In this document: positions 1 to 8,603 of the stretch, piece after piece
Position numbering within the stretch: position 1 is the first letter of the stretch
How the letters are laid out: each line of letters starts with the position of its first letter
DNA from: an uncultured Elusimicrobia bacterium
GTDB lineage: Bacteria; Elusimicrobiota; Elusimicrobia; Elusimicrobiales; UBA9959
NCBI GenBank assembly: GCA_903879915.1
Contig: CAIRNJ010000050.1
Location: 1-55,866, forward strand
Direction of reading: 5' to 3'
Length of the DNA: 55,866 bases
The notes under the pieces: model-generated
Seen by the model: the letters and a program-made list of their open reading frames with translations, nothing else
Told to the model about the DNA's origin: nothing
Database searches by the model: none
Position numbers and translations under genes: made by a program

Positions 1-2
1 AA

Positions 3-209
3 AAGCTGCCGGAAGCGGCCCAATATTTAAAAGATGGGGTGACTTTCGAGCAGCTCGATAAGATCGCCATGTCGGAGAGCGACAATGAATGCGCGAAGCT
101 GATGCAAAAAGAGAAGATAGAACTGTTCCGAAAGGTGCAGCTTGCAGGGCTAAATCTGTTCCTGAAAGGAGGACAGGCTACAAACACACGACGGAATCAC
201 GACGAGTGA
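3..209 (+). CDS. C-terminal fragment of an unrecognised protein, cut by the window edge
   Basis: An open frame runs in from the left edge (frame beginning at base 3) and stops with TGA at 207-209, giving 68 residues of a C-terminus. The segment is charged and helix-like (ends LNLFLKGGQATNTRRNHDE) with one cysteine. No domain is recognisable and the start lies outside the window. The base composition is less GC-rich than the genes that follow. It could be the tail of a real gene or a chance open frame; I cannot decide. Confidence 0.35.
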   Translation, partial: KLPEAAQYLKDGVTFEQLDKIAMSESDNECAKLMQKEKIELFRKVQLAGLNLFLKGGQATNTRRNHDE

Positions 210-280
210 TTTCAGGCTCATTCTTAGATTGGAAAATGCTCTGCTGCCGCTTGGCCATTCTTGAGGCGCCTGAACGGACA

Positions 281-310
281 AAACAAAAACCGCCGGGTTT
301 CCCCGGCGGC
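281..310 (-). terminator. Rho-independent terminator of the serine hydrolase gene
   Basis: Bases 290-297 (CCGCCGGG) pair with 302-309 (CCCGGCGG), an 8-bp perfect GC stem with a 4-nt loop. Read leftward, the stem is followed by a T-rich tract (complement of 281-289). It lies about 25 nt past the stop codon of the hydrolase gene. Confidence 0.85.
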
Positions 311-335
311 CGTAAAACCTGCCTGTTTCCTTATA

Positions 336-1235
336 TTAGCTGCCGCCGCTGAAATACTCGTCCACCGCTCTGGCTATGGCCTTTATCAGCGGCTTGGCCT
401 GCCCGCCCGGGAGCTGGGTGTAGATAACCAGCACGTACTCGCGGCCCGGCGCCCTTATGATGGCCGCGTCGTTCCTGGCGGCCGAAAGCTCGCCGGTCTT
501 GCCGGCATAGACGGCGTCCTCCGGCAGCGCCGCGGCTATCAGCTCGCGGTCCAGCTGGCCGGAGAGCGTGGCGTACATCCGTTCCGAAGCCTCCCGGCTG
601 ACCAGCCTGCCCTGCGCCACCAGCATCAGCAGCGTGGCGGCGTCGTAAGGCGGCATCTGGTTATAGCCGGTGGCGTCCGGGTCGTCCACGTCGGTGCCGC
701 TGGAAAGCTTATGGCGCACGTACGTAAGGGAAAGGCCGGCGCTCCGCACGAAAGCGGTAACGGCCTTCCTGTCCAGGAAATCCATCAAAGTGTTGGTGGC
801 CACGTTGTCGCTGCGGCGTATCATCACCTCGGTCAGCTTCCCCAGCGTCCAGGTCTCGCCGAGCTTGATCGGCGGGTTCGGGTCGTGTATGCCGTCCTCT
901 TCCGGGTTCCAGGTGCCGGTCCAGTTGTTCCTGGTTATTTTTATTTTCGCGTCGAAAGTAAGCCCGTTGTACACGGCATTGTAAGCGCCGGCCAGCAGGT
1001 TCAGCTTTATAACGCTGGCGGCCGGGCGTATCTCGGTGTCCTGCCAGCCGCCGCGCAGCGGCGCGGCCGGGTCGCGGAGGTCCACGATGGAAACGCCGGC
1101 CCTGGAAAGGTCCAGCTTGCCGGAGAGCTCCTTCAGGAAGGCGTCCAGCCGCCCGCCGTCGGAGGCGGATGCGCCGGAGGCAAAAAAGAAAAGGGCCGCC
1201 GCCACGGAAGCCGGGATATTGGCCGATGTTCGCAT
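336..1235 (-). CDS. Exported class A beta-lactamase-like serine hydrolase
   Basis: A 299-residue protein with an N-terminal signal peptide (hydrophobic residues about 8-24). The three penicillin-recognising motifs are in order and well spaced: S74-V-I-K77 (nucleophile and lysine), S142-D-N144, and K246-T-G248. This places it in the class A beta-lactamase / beta-lactamase2 superfamily acting in the periplasm. The omega-loop region (about 170-195) shows no ExxLN motif, so the glutamate that activates the deacylating water in true class A enzymes seems absent. It may therefore be a slow hydrolase, a DD-peptidase-like enzyme or a penicillin-binding protein rather than a resistance enzyme. It is transcribed alone, with its own terminator. 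Confidence 0.85.
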   Translation of the reverse strand: MRTSANIPASVAAALFFFASGASASDGGRLDAFLKELSGKLDLSRAGVSIVDLRDPAAPLRGGWQDTEIRPAASVIKLNLLAGAYNAVYNGLTFDAKIKITRNNWTGTWNPEEDGIHDPNPPIKLGETWTLGKLTEVMIRRSDNVATNTLMDFLDRKAVTAFVRSAGLSLTYVRHKLSSGTDVDDPDATGYNQMPPYDAATLLMLVAQGRLVSREASERMYATLSGQLDRELIAAALPEDAVYAGKTGELSAARNDAAIIRAPGREYVLVIYTQLPGGQAKPLIKAIARAVDEYFSGGS

Positions 1236-1358
1236 AAACCGTTCCCTCCGCAGATATTCTAACCGCCCGCCGGCGGCTGCGCATGGGCAATAAGGCCTAT
1301 GTTCGCGGCGCGGGGGACGGCCGACTTTTTGTATTATTACCTTGAAGCGGGAAGAACG

Positions 1359-2597
1359 ATGAGAACATATCAGCCGCCACCGGACAAATCCATTACGCTG
1401 CGCGCGCTGCTGCTGGGCGCCATAGCCCGCGGCCGCACCGTGATACAGAACCCGCTGTTCTGCGCCGACACCGCGGCCGCCCTCGCCTGCCTCCGCGCCC
1501 TGGGCGTGGAACTGCGGGTTTCAAAGCGCAGCATCGCCGTGCAGGGCCGCGGCCTGAACGGGCTCACGCGGCCGCGCCGCGCCCTCAATGCCGGAGAGGC
1601 CGCAGCGGTGGCCCGCCTGCTGGCCGGGGTACTGGCCGGCCAGAGCTTCCCCTCGGAAATAACCGGCGCGGCTTCCCTGCGGCGGCGGCCCATGGCCCGC
1701 GTGGCCGCCCCCCTCGCCCTGATGGGCGCTGACATTAAGACACGGAGCGGGAAACTGCCGCTGAAATTCAGGCCCGCCGCGCTCAAAGGCATCGTTTATC
1801 CGCTGCCGGTGGCCAGCGCGCAGGTAAAATCAGCCGTCCTGCTGGCCGGGCTTTACGCCGCCGGGCGGACGGTAGTAAAAGAGCGCGCCCCCTCCCGCGA
1901 CCATACGGAACGCCTGCTGGCGCATTTCGGCGCGCGGCTGTCCCGGCGCGGCCGCGCCATAACGCTCACCCCCGGGCCGCTGGCCGGAGCGCGGCTTTCC
2001 GTTCCCGGCGATATTTCCGCCGCGGCCCCGTTCATAGCCGCCGCGCTGCTCTCGGGCAGGGCGCTGCTGGTGAAGAACGCCGGCCTGAACCCTTCCCGGC
2101 TGGGGCTCCTTAAAGCCCTGAGAAAAATGGGCGCGGCTTTCCGCCTGACGCCGCGCCGCGGCGGGCCTGAACCCTCAGGCGACCTCCTTGTCCGCCCGGG
2201 CAGGCTTAAAGGCGCGGTCATAACCGCGACGGAAGTTCCCGCCATGATAGACGAGCTTCCCCTGCTGGCCGTACTGGCCGCGGCGGCGGAAGGCAGGACG
2301 GTCATTCGCGGGGCGGGAGAGCTGCGCCACAAAGAATCTGACCGGATAAAGGCCACGCTGGCCCTGCTCAAAGTGCTGGGCGCGCCGGCGCGGTATCGCG
2401 GCGGGACGCTGGAAATAACGGGCCCGGCCCCGTTCCGCGGCGGCACGGCCGCGGCTTTCGGCGACCACCGCATAGCCATGGCGGCGGCCGCGGCCGGCGT
2501 GCGGACGGCGGCCCCTCTTAAAATAAACGGCCGGCGCTGCGTAAAAAAATCATACCCGGCTTTCTTCGCCGATCTCAAAAAGGTCTTCCCATGCTGA
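1359..2597 (+). CDS. aroA: 3-phosphoshikimate 1-carboxyvinyltransferase (EPSP synthase)
   Basis: Transfers the enolpyruvyl group of PEP to shikimate-3-phosphate in the chorismate pathway. About 412 residues, close to the family length. Visible signatures: an N-terminal PPDKSITLRALLLG block matching the family's P-x-x-K-S substrate site, NAGEAAAVARLLAG for the NAGTxxR region (altered), ELRHKESDRI for the RxKExDR motif, and FGDHRIAMA near the C-terminus. The frame is open upstream to 1299, but the conserved start of the fold is reached at ATG 1359, so this start was chosen. Its last 7 nt overlap mtgA, so the two are probably co-translated. No other shikimate gene is nearby. The first glycine of the usual GSKS motif is replaced (PDKS). 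Confidence 0.9.
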   Translation: MRTYQPPPDKSITLRALLLGAIARGRTVIQNPLFCADTAAALACLRALGVELRVSKRSIAVQGRGLNGLTRPRRALNAGEAAAVARLLAGVLAGQSFPSEITGAASLRRRPMARVAAPLALMGADIKTRSGKLPLKFRPAALKGIVYPLPVASAQVKSAVLLAGLYAAGRTVVKERAPSRDHTERLLAHFGARLSRRGRAITLTPGPLAGARLSVPGDISAAAPFIAAALLSGRALLVKNAGLNPSRLGLLKALRKMGAAFRLTPRRGGPEPSGDLLVRPGRLKGAVITATEVPAMIDELPLLAVLAAAAEGRTVIRGAGELRHKESDRIKATLALLKVLGAPARYRGGTLEITGPAPFRGGTAAAFGDHRIAMAAAAAGVRTAAPLKINGRRCVKKSYPAFFADLKKVFPC

Positions 2598-3406
2598 ACG
2601 CGGCTGTCCTTTCGAAGCGGAGCGCCCGCCGGGCGGCGGCGGCCGCGGCCGGCGTTTTCGCGCTGGCCTGCGCGGTCTACCTGCTCTGGCTGCCTGACGT
2701 TGCGGCGCTGAAGAAAAAAAACCCGGCGCAGACCTCCTATATGCTGATAAAGGAGCGCCAGGCGGCGGCCAGGGGAAAAAAGCTGGGGCGCAATATGGTC
2801 TGGACCGGCTGGGACGGCATCTCGCCGAATTTAAAGCACGCCGTGCTGGTGGCCGAGGACGGCGCTTTTTACCGGCACCACGGCGTGGAGTGGAACAGTA
2901 CCTGGGAAGCCGTCAAAACCGACTTCAAAACCCTGCGGCTGGCGCGCGGCGGCAGCACCATAACCCAGCAGGTGGCCCGCAACCTTTACCTGTCGCCGTC
3001 GAAGAACCCGCTGCGCAAGATAAAGGAAATATTGATAGCGTACAGGCTGGAAAGAACGCTGGGCAAGCGCCGCATCTTCGAGATCTATCTGAACATCGCG
3101 GAATGGGGCAAGGGGATCTACGGCGCGCAGGCGGCCGCGCGGGTATATTTCGGGAAAAGCGCGGCCGATCTTACGCCGGAGGAAGCGGCGGCGCTGGCCG
3201 CAGTGCTGCCCAGCCCCAGGCGTTACAACCCGGTGAAAGGCACCCGCTTCATGCAAAGAAGGAAGAACCAGATAGTGGGCCGGATGCGGGCCTCCGGCTA
3301 CCTGCCGGAAGAGGCGGAGGAAGAAGATCTCGACGCCTCGGTGGACGAAGTGATAGCCAGCACGGCGCCGGCGGTTCCCGCCGCCGAGGCCGCCGCTTCC
3401 GACTAG
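2591..3406 (+). CDS. mtgA: Monofunctional biosynthetic peptidoglycan transglycosylase
   Basis: Polymerises lipid II into glycan strands at the inner membrane. The 271-residue protein has one N-terminal membrane anchor (about residues 15-35) followed by a GT51 domain. Diagnostic motifs: AEDGAFYRHHG with catalytic Glu89, then GGSTITQQVARNLYL, KEILIAYRLE, and EIYLNIAEWGKGIYG. There is no transpeptidase domain, so it is the monofunctional form, not a class A PBP. The C-terminal 35 residues are acidic and Ala-rich and look disordered. It overlaps aroA by 7 nt and converges on the next gene. Confidence 0.9.
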   Translation: MLNAAVLSKRSARRAAAAAAGVFALACAVYLLWLPDVAALKKKNPAQTSYMLIKERQAAARGKKLGRNMVWTGWDGISPNLKHAVLVAEDGAFYRHHGVEWNSTWEAVKTDFKTLRLARGGSTITQQVARNLYLSPSKNPLRKIKEILIAYRLERTLGKRRIFEIYLNIAEWGKGIYGAQAAARVYFGKSAADLTPEEAAALAAVLPSPRRYNPVKGTRFMQRRKNQIVGRMRASGYLPEEAEEEDLDASVDEVIASTAPAVPAAEAAASD

Positions 3407-3422
3407 AACCGGATTCTCCCGG

Positions 3423-4079
3423 CTAGGCTTTTTTCTTAAAAAGGTTCTTGGCTTTTTCCAGGGCGCCGGTATATTTTTCCGGCTCTTTGGTGAATTTCTC
3501 CACCAGCGGAACGGAAGAGAAGTAATAGGTCTTGCCTTTATACTCCACGGCCGGGGTAGCTTCCGTCACTTTCAGCGTTTTCCGCGTCACGGCGCAGCGC
3601 TCCTCTTTACCCAATTCCTCTTTGGTTATCCTGTGCAGCGTCACCCCCGCAACAGCGGGCGCGGCGGCGGGCTTATCCGCCGGCACGGCGGCGGGTTTTT
3701 CAGCGGTCGCCGGCGCGTCCTTCACCAGCACCCCTACTTTCGGCATTTTTTCAAGTATCTTACCGTTCTTGTGTATCATCTTCGGAGCCTGGTCGTGGAG
3801 GGCGGAGCTGAGGTCGGCGCCGGCGGCGTGCATTTTCATGTGCTCGCCGGTCTTCCAGTACTTTGATCTCGACAGATCGTAGACGATGCCGTCCACCGCG
3901 ACGTAAACCGGCATGCCGCCGAGGCCGTTATATTTTTTCAGTTCCTCCGCGGTGAAGGTCCTGCTCTTCCAGGCTTCTGTCGAAACCGCGGCTGCCGCCG
4001 CGGGTTTAGCTTCCTCCGCGCGGCACGGCCCCGCGGCCGCCGCTAAAATACTCAGAGCTAAGAACGCTGTTATTTTCAT
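3423..4079 (-). CDS. Exported cytochrome b5-like / YHS double-domain protein
   Basis: 218 residues. A signal peptide (about 1-21) is followed by a cytochrome b5-like heme/steroid-binding domain (about 38-115): it begins FTAEELKKYNG, continues with VYVAVDGIVYDLSRSKYWKTGEH, and has HMKMHAAGADLSSALHDQAP further on. A Pro/Ala linker (about 120-145) leads to a C-terminal YHS-like domain with one cysteine (ERCAVTRKTL, YKGKTYYFSS, FTKEPEKYTG). b5-like domains bind heme or a steroid-like ligand, and YHS domains are usually metal-associated, so a periplasmic redox or metal-handling role is plausible but not shown. It lies just before a DJ-1 family gene on the same strand (11 nt gap). Confidence 0.75.
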   Translation of the reverse strand: MKITAFLALSILAAAAGPCRAEEAKPAAAAAVSTEAWKSRTFTAEELKKYNGLGGMPVYVAVDGIVYDLSRSKYWKTGEHMKMHAAGADLSSALHDQAPKMIHKNGKILEKMPKVGVLVKDAPATAEKPAAVPADKPAAAPAVAGVTLHRITKEELGKEERCAVTRKTLKVTEATPAVEYKGKTYYFSSVPLVEKFTKEPEKYTGALEKAKNLFKKKA

Positions 4080-4090
4080 TTCCTTCTCCT

Positions 4091-4600
4091 TTACCGCTTC
4101 AAAGCTTCCAGCAGGGCGCGCCCGTATTCTTTCGCCGGCAGCGGGCCGTTGGCGGTTATAAGACCGCCGTCAATTTCCAGGTCGGCCCCCGTGTACGCCG
4201 CTCCGCCTTTTTCCACTTCCGCCGCGCCGTCCGGCCAGCAGGTCACCTTTTTGCCGCGCAGCAGCCCCGCGTGCGCCAGCACCACCGGGGAGATGCAGAT
4301 GGCGCCGATAAGTTTGCCCAGCCCGGCGGCGGCCCTGAAAACGGCGTGCACCTGCGGGGTGTCCAGGTGCTCCAGCGCGCCGGGCCCGCCCACCAGCGTC
4401 AGCGCGTCGTAATCGGCCGGGGCTATCTCGTCGACGGTCCTGTCCACCTCGGCCACGGCGCGGAATTTGCCGCGCGCCAGGCCTTTGGCGGTGGAGACCG
4501 TGACCACCTTGTGGCCGCCGGCCTCGAGGATCCTTTTCGGCTCGGTGTATTCCTCGTCGCGGAACCCCTGGAAAGCTATGAACATGGCGATCTTTTTCAT
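4091..4600 (-). CDS. DJ-1/PfpI family protein
   Basis: 169 residues from ATG 4600, chosen because a strong ribosome-binding site (GGGAGGG) lies 5-6 nt upstream; an in-frame start at 4615 would bury it. The Rossmann-like fold of the DJ-1/PfpI family is recognisable: FQGFRDEEYTEP with the conserved acidic residue, LVGGPGALEHL, and the nucleophile elbow GAICISPVVLAHAGLL with its cysteine, followed by KKVTCWPDG. Family members act as deglycases, chaperones or proteases, and the exact activity cannot be read from sequence. No signal peptide, so probably cytoplasmic. It is likely co-transcribed with the b5/YHS gene downstream. Confidence 0.85.
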   Translation of the reverse strand: MKKIAMFIAFQGFRDEEYTEPKRILEAGGHKVVTVSTAKGLARGKFRAVAEVDRTVDEIAPADYDALTLVGGPGALEHLDTPQVHAVFRAAAGLGKLIGAICISPVVLAHAGLLRGKKVTCWPDGAAEVEKGGAAYTGADLEIDGGLITANGPLPAKEYGRALLEALKR

Positions 4601-4643
4601 TTTCCCTCCCGGCAACTATTCCATAAGATCAGCGGCACGACCG

Positions 4644-6047
4644 TCAAGCGCGGCCGCGCAGAAAGAACGCCCGCAGCAGCAGCTTCAGGAGGTACAACTT
4701 GTCAGGCACGCTTATCAGCGCTTTCAGCAGCTGGTACGGGCGGCCATAGGTCCCCGCCTCGGCCCGGCGCATCATCTCTTTGAGCTCCTCGTCGGAAACC
4801 GCGGACAGGTTCACGGAGAACCTGAAATAATTGGAGCGCTCCGCTTTCTCCAGCCCGGCGGTCTTTTTCGCGGCCATCTCGTACAGGGCCGTCCCGGGCC
4901 TGGGGGTTACGTAAAAGAAATTGGCCTGGTGGAACGGCAGCTCCCCGGCGAAGTTCACGGTGGCCAGCATCTGCTCCTTCGTCTCGTCCGGGAAACCGAG
5001 CATGAAGAAGCCGCCGATAAGTATACCCTGCGCCGCGGTCAGTTTTATGATCTCCCGGGCCTTTTCCAGGTCCAGGTTCTTGCCCATCGTTCTCTGCACC
5101 GCCGGCGAGCCGGATTCTATCGCGTACGCCAGCAGATGCGTGCCGGCCGCCCTGAGCTTGCGCACCAGTTCCGCGTCCATCCTGTCCACGCGCAGGCCGT
5201 TGGGGAAGGAGAGCTTCACCTTGATCCCGCGGCGGATCAGCTCGTCGCAGATCTTCTTGGCGCGCGGCAGGTCGATGTTGAAGATATCGTCGATTATCTC
5301 TATCTCGCCGGCCTTGTATTTCCCTACGAGCAGCTCTATCTCGCGCAGCACGCTGTCTACGCTGCGCAGCCTGGCCTTTTTCCCGAAGATATTGTGGCAG
5401 TAGACGCAGCCGTAGGGGCAGCCGCGGGAAGTGAACAGCGGCATTATCCGCTGGTCGGCGGGGAAAGGATTCTGCGAATGCCTGACCCAGAGCCGGAAGT
5501 ATTTCTCCATGTCCAGCAGGTCCCAGGCGGGCAGCGGCAGGCCGTCGATATCCTCTATGGCTTCCCGCCGCGGGTTCACTACGGGCAGGCCGTCTTTTTT
5601 ATAAGCCAGCCCGGCCAGCCCGGAGATCCCGCCGCCGCGCTCCAGGGCCGCTGCCAGCTCGCAGATCGTACTTTCCCCTTCGCCCGTCACGGCGAAGTCT
5701 ATGTCCGGGTCCGCCACCGCGGCCTCCGGGCTGGTGGTGGCGTAAGGGCCGCCCACCACGACCCTGCACCGGGCGTCCGCTGCCCGGGCCAGGCGCGCCA
5801 GCGCGTGGATCTCACCCGCTTCGGTGCTCATGCCGGTAATGCCCACGAGATCGGGAGAGAATTCTTTGATGCGCCTGGAAATTTCGCCGTGCCCGAGGCG
5901 CAGCATCCTGGCGTCCAGCACGGCTGCGTCCCCGAAGCCCGCCTTCCTTAACGCGGCGGCCACGTACAGCAGGCCCAGCGGGATGCTCGCGCAGACGGGC
6001 CAGGCATAACAGGCGCGCGGGTTCGGCTGTATAAGCAGTATCTTCAT
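4644..6047 (-). CDS. B12-binding-domain radical SAM protein
   Basis: 467 residues. The N-terminal 130 residues have the Rossmann-like B12-binding fold found in this radical SAM class (LLIQPNP, LVGITGMS, VVVGGPYATTSPE, DFAVTGEGE). The radical SAM core follows, with C210-x3-C214-x2-C217 in the context FTSRGCPYGCVYCHN. The C-terminus (about 400-467) is basic and helical. Such proteins often act in hopanoid, lipid, cofactor or natural-product methylation and rearrangement, but the substrate cannot be inferred here. It lies 27 nt past the hybrid kinase gene on the same strand and may be the last gene of that operon. Confidence 0.85.
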   Translation of the reverse strand: MKILLIQPNPRACYAWPVCASIPLGLLYVAAALRKAGFGDAAVLDARMLRLGHGEISRRIKEFSPDLVGITGMSTEAGEIHALARLARAADARCRVVVGGPYATTSPEAAVADPDIDFAVTGEGESTICELAAALERGGGISGLAGLAYKKDGLPVVNPRREAIEDIDGLPLPAWDLLDMEKYFRLWVRHSQNPFPADQRIMPLFTSRGCPYGCVYCHNIFGKKARLRSVDSVLREIELLVGKYKAGEIEIIDDIFNIDLPRAKKICDELIRRGIKVKLSFPNGLRVDRMDAELVRKLRAAGTHLLAYAIESGSPAVQRTMGKNLDLEKAREIIKLTAAQGILIGGFFMLGFPDETKEQMLATVNFAGELPFHQANFFYVTPRPGTALYEMAAKKTAGLEKAERSNYFRFSVNLSAVSDEELKEMMRRAEAGTYGRPYQLLKALISVPDKLYLLKLLLRAFFLRGRA

Positions 6048-6074
6048 TGTTATGCGCCGGCCACGCCCGGGCGG

Positions 6075-8603
6075 TCAGGCAGTTCCCGCGCCAAGTTCTT
6101 CCGCCATTGCCCGCTTCAGCCGGCCGAACTGCTCTTCCAGTTCGGCCGCGCGGAGGCCGGCGCCGGCCAGGTCGCCGGCTTCGGCGGCCTTCTCCAGTTC
6201 CAATGCCGCCGCGCGCAGCAGTTCGCCGCCCACGTTAGCCGCCGCGTCATTGACAAAATGCGCCTGGCGCGCGGCGCCGGGAGCGTCGCCCGCCCCCAGG
6301 CAGGCGCGCAGCGCCGCCAGCCGCAGCGGGATATCCTGCAGGAACACTTCCGCCACCGTGCGGGCAAGGGCCCCGTCGTCCATCAGGCGGGCCATCATGC
6401 CCGCCTTATTAAAGACCGGCGCCTTCGGCGCGAATTCCGCTGTTTCCCTTATCAGCCATTTGCCCAGCGTTTCCGCCAGCGCCCGGGGAGAGACCGGCTT
6501 GGAGATATAGTCGTCCATGCCCGCCGCCAGGCAGCGCTCCCGGTCGCCCTCTATGGTGTGGGCGGTCATGGCCACTATGGGAAGCCGGCGGCCGGCGGCC
6601 GTGGCCCCTGCCTCGCGGATCCGGCGGGCGGCCTCCAGGCCGTCCATTTCAGGCATCTGCACGTCCATGAGCACCAGGCCGTACGGGACGGCTTCGATGG
6701 CTTTAAGCGCCTCGGCGCCGTTGGCCACCGCGTCCGCGCGCAGCCCGAGTTTTTTCAGTATCCCCAGGGCCACCTGCTGGTTGATGATGTTGTCTTCGGC
6801 CAGCAGGATGCGCGCGGTGCAGCCGGCGAACAGGTCCAGCTTTTCGTGGGCCGAATGACGCGCCATCAGGAGCTGCTCTCTGAAGGCGCTGTTCCCCACC
6901 GTCAGCACGGGCGCGCCGCCCGGGCCGGCGGCAGGCCTGCCCAGGCGCGCGGTGAACCAGAATTTAGAGCCTTTGCCCTCCTCGCTGTCCACGCCGATGG
7001 TGCCGCCCATCATTCCTACCAATTGCCTGGCGATGGGCAGCCCGAGGCCGGAGCCGCCGTACTGCCGCGTGATGGAGGAATCCACCTGCATGAACTTATC
7101 GAAGATCACTCCGAGCTTGTCCTTCGGGATGCCGATGCCCGTATCGCTTACCTCGAAGCGCAGTAGAACGCCGCTTTCATCCTGTTCCGCCAGCGAGACG
7201 CCGATGGACACTCGCCCGGCGCCGGTGAATTTCACGGCGTTGCCGGCCAGGTTGGACAGGATCTGGCGCAGGCGGCCGGGATCGCCCCGCAGCAGCACCG
7301 GCACCTCGCACCCGGTGGCGCAGTTCAGCTCCAGGCCTTTGTCCTGGGCATGCAGGGCCAGCATGGCGGAGAAATCCTCCAGCAGGCCCGACAGGTCGAA
7401 ATTCACCGTTTCCAGTTCCAGTTTCCCGGCCTCTATCTTGGAGAAGTCGAGGATATCGTTTATAAGGCCCAGCAGGGTTTCGCCGCTGGCGCCTATGATC
7501 CTGGCGTAGCGCTGCTGGTCCGCGTCAAGTTCGGTGTCCAGCAGCAGCCCGGTCATGCCGATTATCCCGTTCATGGGCGTGCGTATCTCGTGGCTCATGT
7601 TAGCGAGGAACTGGCTCTTGGCCACGCTGGCCGCCGCGGCCCTGGCGGCCATGTCGTTGGCGCGGCGGGTGGCCTCCGCGAGCCGGAGGTTGGTCTCCAG
7701 AAGTTCCGCCGCCGCCTTTTTGCGCCTGGTGATGTCCCGGGCGATGCCCTGCAGGCTGGTCACCGTTCCGGCGTCGTCCCGTAAAGGAACGGCGCTCGAA
7801 GTGTGCCAGCGCCACGTGCCGTCGGCGTGCCGTACCCGGTATTCCACGCCCTCCTGCCGCTGCCCCTCCCGGAGCACTTTTTCGAGGAACCCCATGCACC
7901 CCGCGTGATCCTCCGGATCGACGAATTCCTTGAAGGAGCGCCCAAGTACCTCCGCCACCGGCTGGCCCAGCAGCGTGGTCCAGGCGGGAGAGACGAAGGT
8001 GAATATTCCTTCCGCGGTGAGCGTATAGATGATGTCGTGGCTGTTCTCTATCAGGAGCCGGTATTTCTCCTCGCTCTTCTGCAGCGCCTGGCCGGCCCGT
8101 TCCGCATGGTCCCTGGCCGCCACGGCGTCCTCCATCAGGTTGAGGGAGGCCAGGTTGGCCTGGCGGACGTTCTCGTTGCCCTTCCTTAATTCCTCGGCCT
8201 GAAGGCGCAGCGAGCGGCTCAGGCGTATCATGCGGGCGTAAGATTCTACCCGGGCCAGCAGTTCGCGGCTGGCGATGGGCCGGGCGATGTAGCCGTCGGC
8301 CCCGGATTCCAGCCCTTCGGCCTGCTCTTCGCTCTCCGTGCACGTGGCCGAGAGGATGACCACGAGGATGTGCTTAAGGGCGGGGTCCCGCCTTATCCGG
8401 CGGCAGACTTCGGTGCCGTCTATCCCCGGCAGGTAGCGGTCCAGCAGCAGCAGATCGGGCTGGCGGACCCGCATGGCGCGCAGCGCCGCCTCGCCGTCCC
8501 CCGCCGTCTCCACCGCGTAGCCCGCTTTTTCCAGCAGCCGCGCGGTGACGTTGCGCACGTCGGGCGTGTCGTCCACCACGAGAACGCGGATGAGGTCGTT
8601 CAT
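6075..8603 (-). CDS. Hybrid sensor histidine kinase: receiver-PAS-HisKA-HATPase-receiver-HPt
   Basis: 842 residues from ATG 8603, the start that forms an ATGA overlap with the preceding gene; upstream in-frame sequence is low-complexity. Domains: receiver 1 (1-120, D55, with Arg108 where the conserved Lys is expected), coiled linker, PAS (about 178-295), HisKA with H338 (MSHEIRTP), HATPase with DTGIGI and GGSGLGL (about 435-555), receiver 2 (598-715, D647), and an HPt-like domain (about 730-842). The HPt histidine H782 is present, but its usual HxLKG context reads [10 protein letters not shown], so the conserved Lys and Gly are lost. No membrane segment or signal peptide is seen, so it is a cytoplasmic sensor. 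It is the only complete kinase in the cluster. Confidence 0.93.
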   Translation of the reverse strand: MNDLIRVLVVDDTPDVRNVTARLLEKAGYAVETAGDGEAALRAMRVRQPDLLLLDRYLPGIDGTEVCRRIRRDPALKHILVVILSATCTESEEQAEGLESGADGYIARPIASRELLARVESYARMIRLSRSLRLQAEELRKGNENVRQANLASLNLMEDAVAARDHAERAGQALQKSEEKYRLLIENSHDIIYTLTAEGIFTFVSPAWTTLLGQPVAEVLGRSFKEFVDPEDHAGCMGFLEKVLREGQRQEGVEYRVRHADGTWRWHTSSAVPLRDDAGTVTSLQGIARDITRRKKAAAELLETNLRLAEATRRANDMAARAAAASVAKSQFLANMSHEIRTPMNGIIGMTGLLLDTELDADQQRYARIIGASGETLLGLINDILDFSKIEAGKLELETVNFDLSGLLEDFSAMLALHAQDKGLELNCATGCEVPVLLRGDPGRLRQILSNLAGNAVKFTGAGRVSIGVSLAEQDESGVLLRFEVSDTGIGIPKDKLGVIFDKFMQVDSSITRQYGGSGLGLPIARQLVGMMGGTIGVDSEEGKGSKFWFTARLGRPAAGPGGAPVLTVGNSAFREQLLMARHSAHEKLDLFAGCTARILLAEDNIINQQVALGILKKLGLRADAVANGAEALKAIEAVPYGLVLMDVQMPEMDGLEAARRIREAGATAAGRRLPIVAMTAHTIEGDRERCLAAGMDDYISKPVSPRALAETLGKWLIRETAEFAPKAPVFNKAGMMARLMDDGALARTVAEVFLQDIPLRLAALRACLGAGDAPGAARQAHFVNDAAANVGGELLRAAALELEKAAEAGDLAGAGLRAAELEEQFGRLKRAMAEELGAGTA

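Noticed and set aside
261-1262. Long open frames on the strand opposite to strong genes (here and throughout the window)
   Set aside because: They are shadows caused by high GC and third-position bias; the opposite strand encodes recognisable proteins in every such case.
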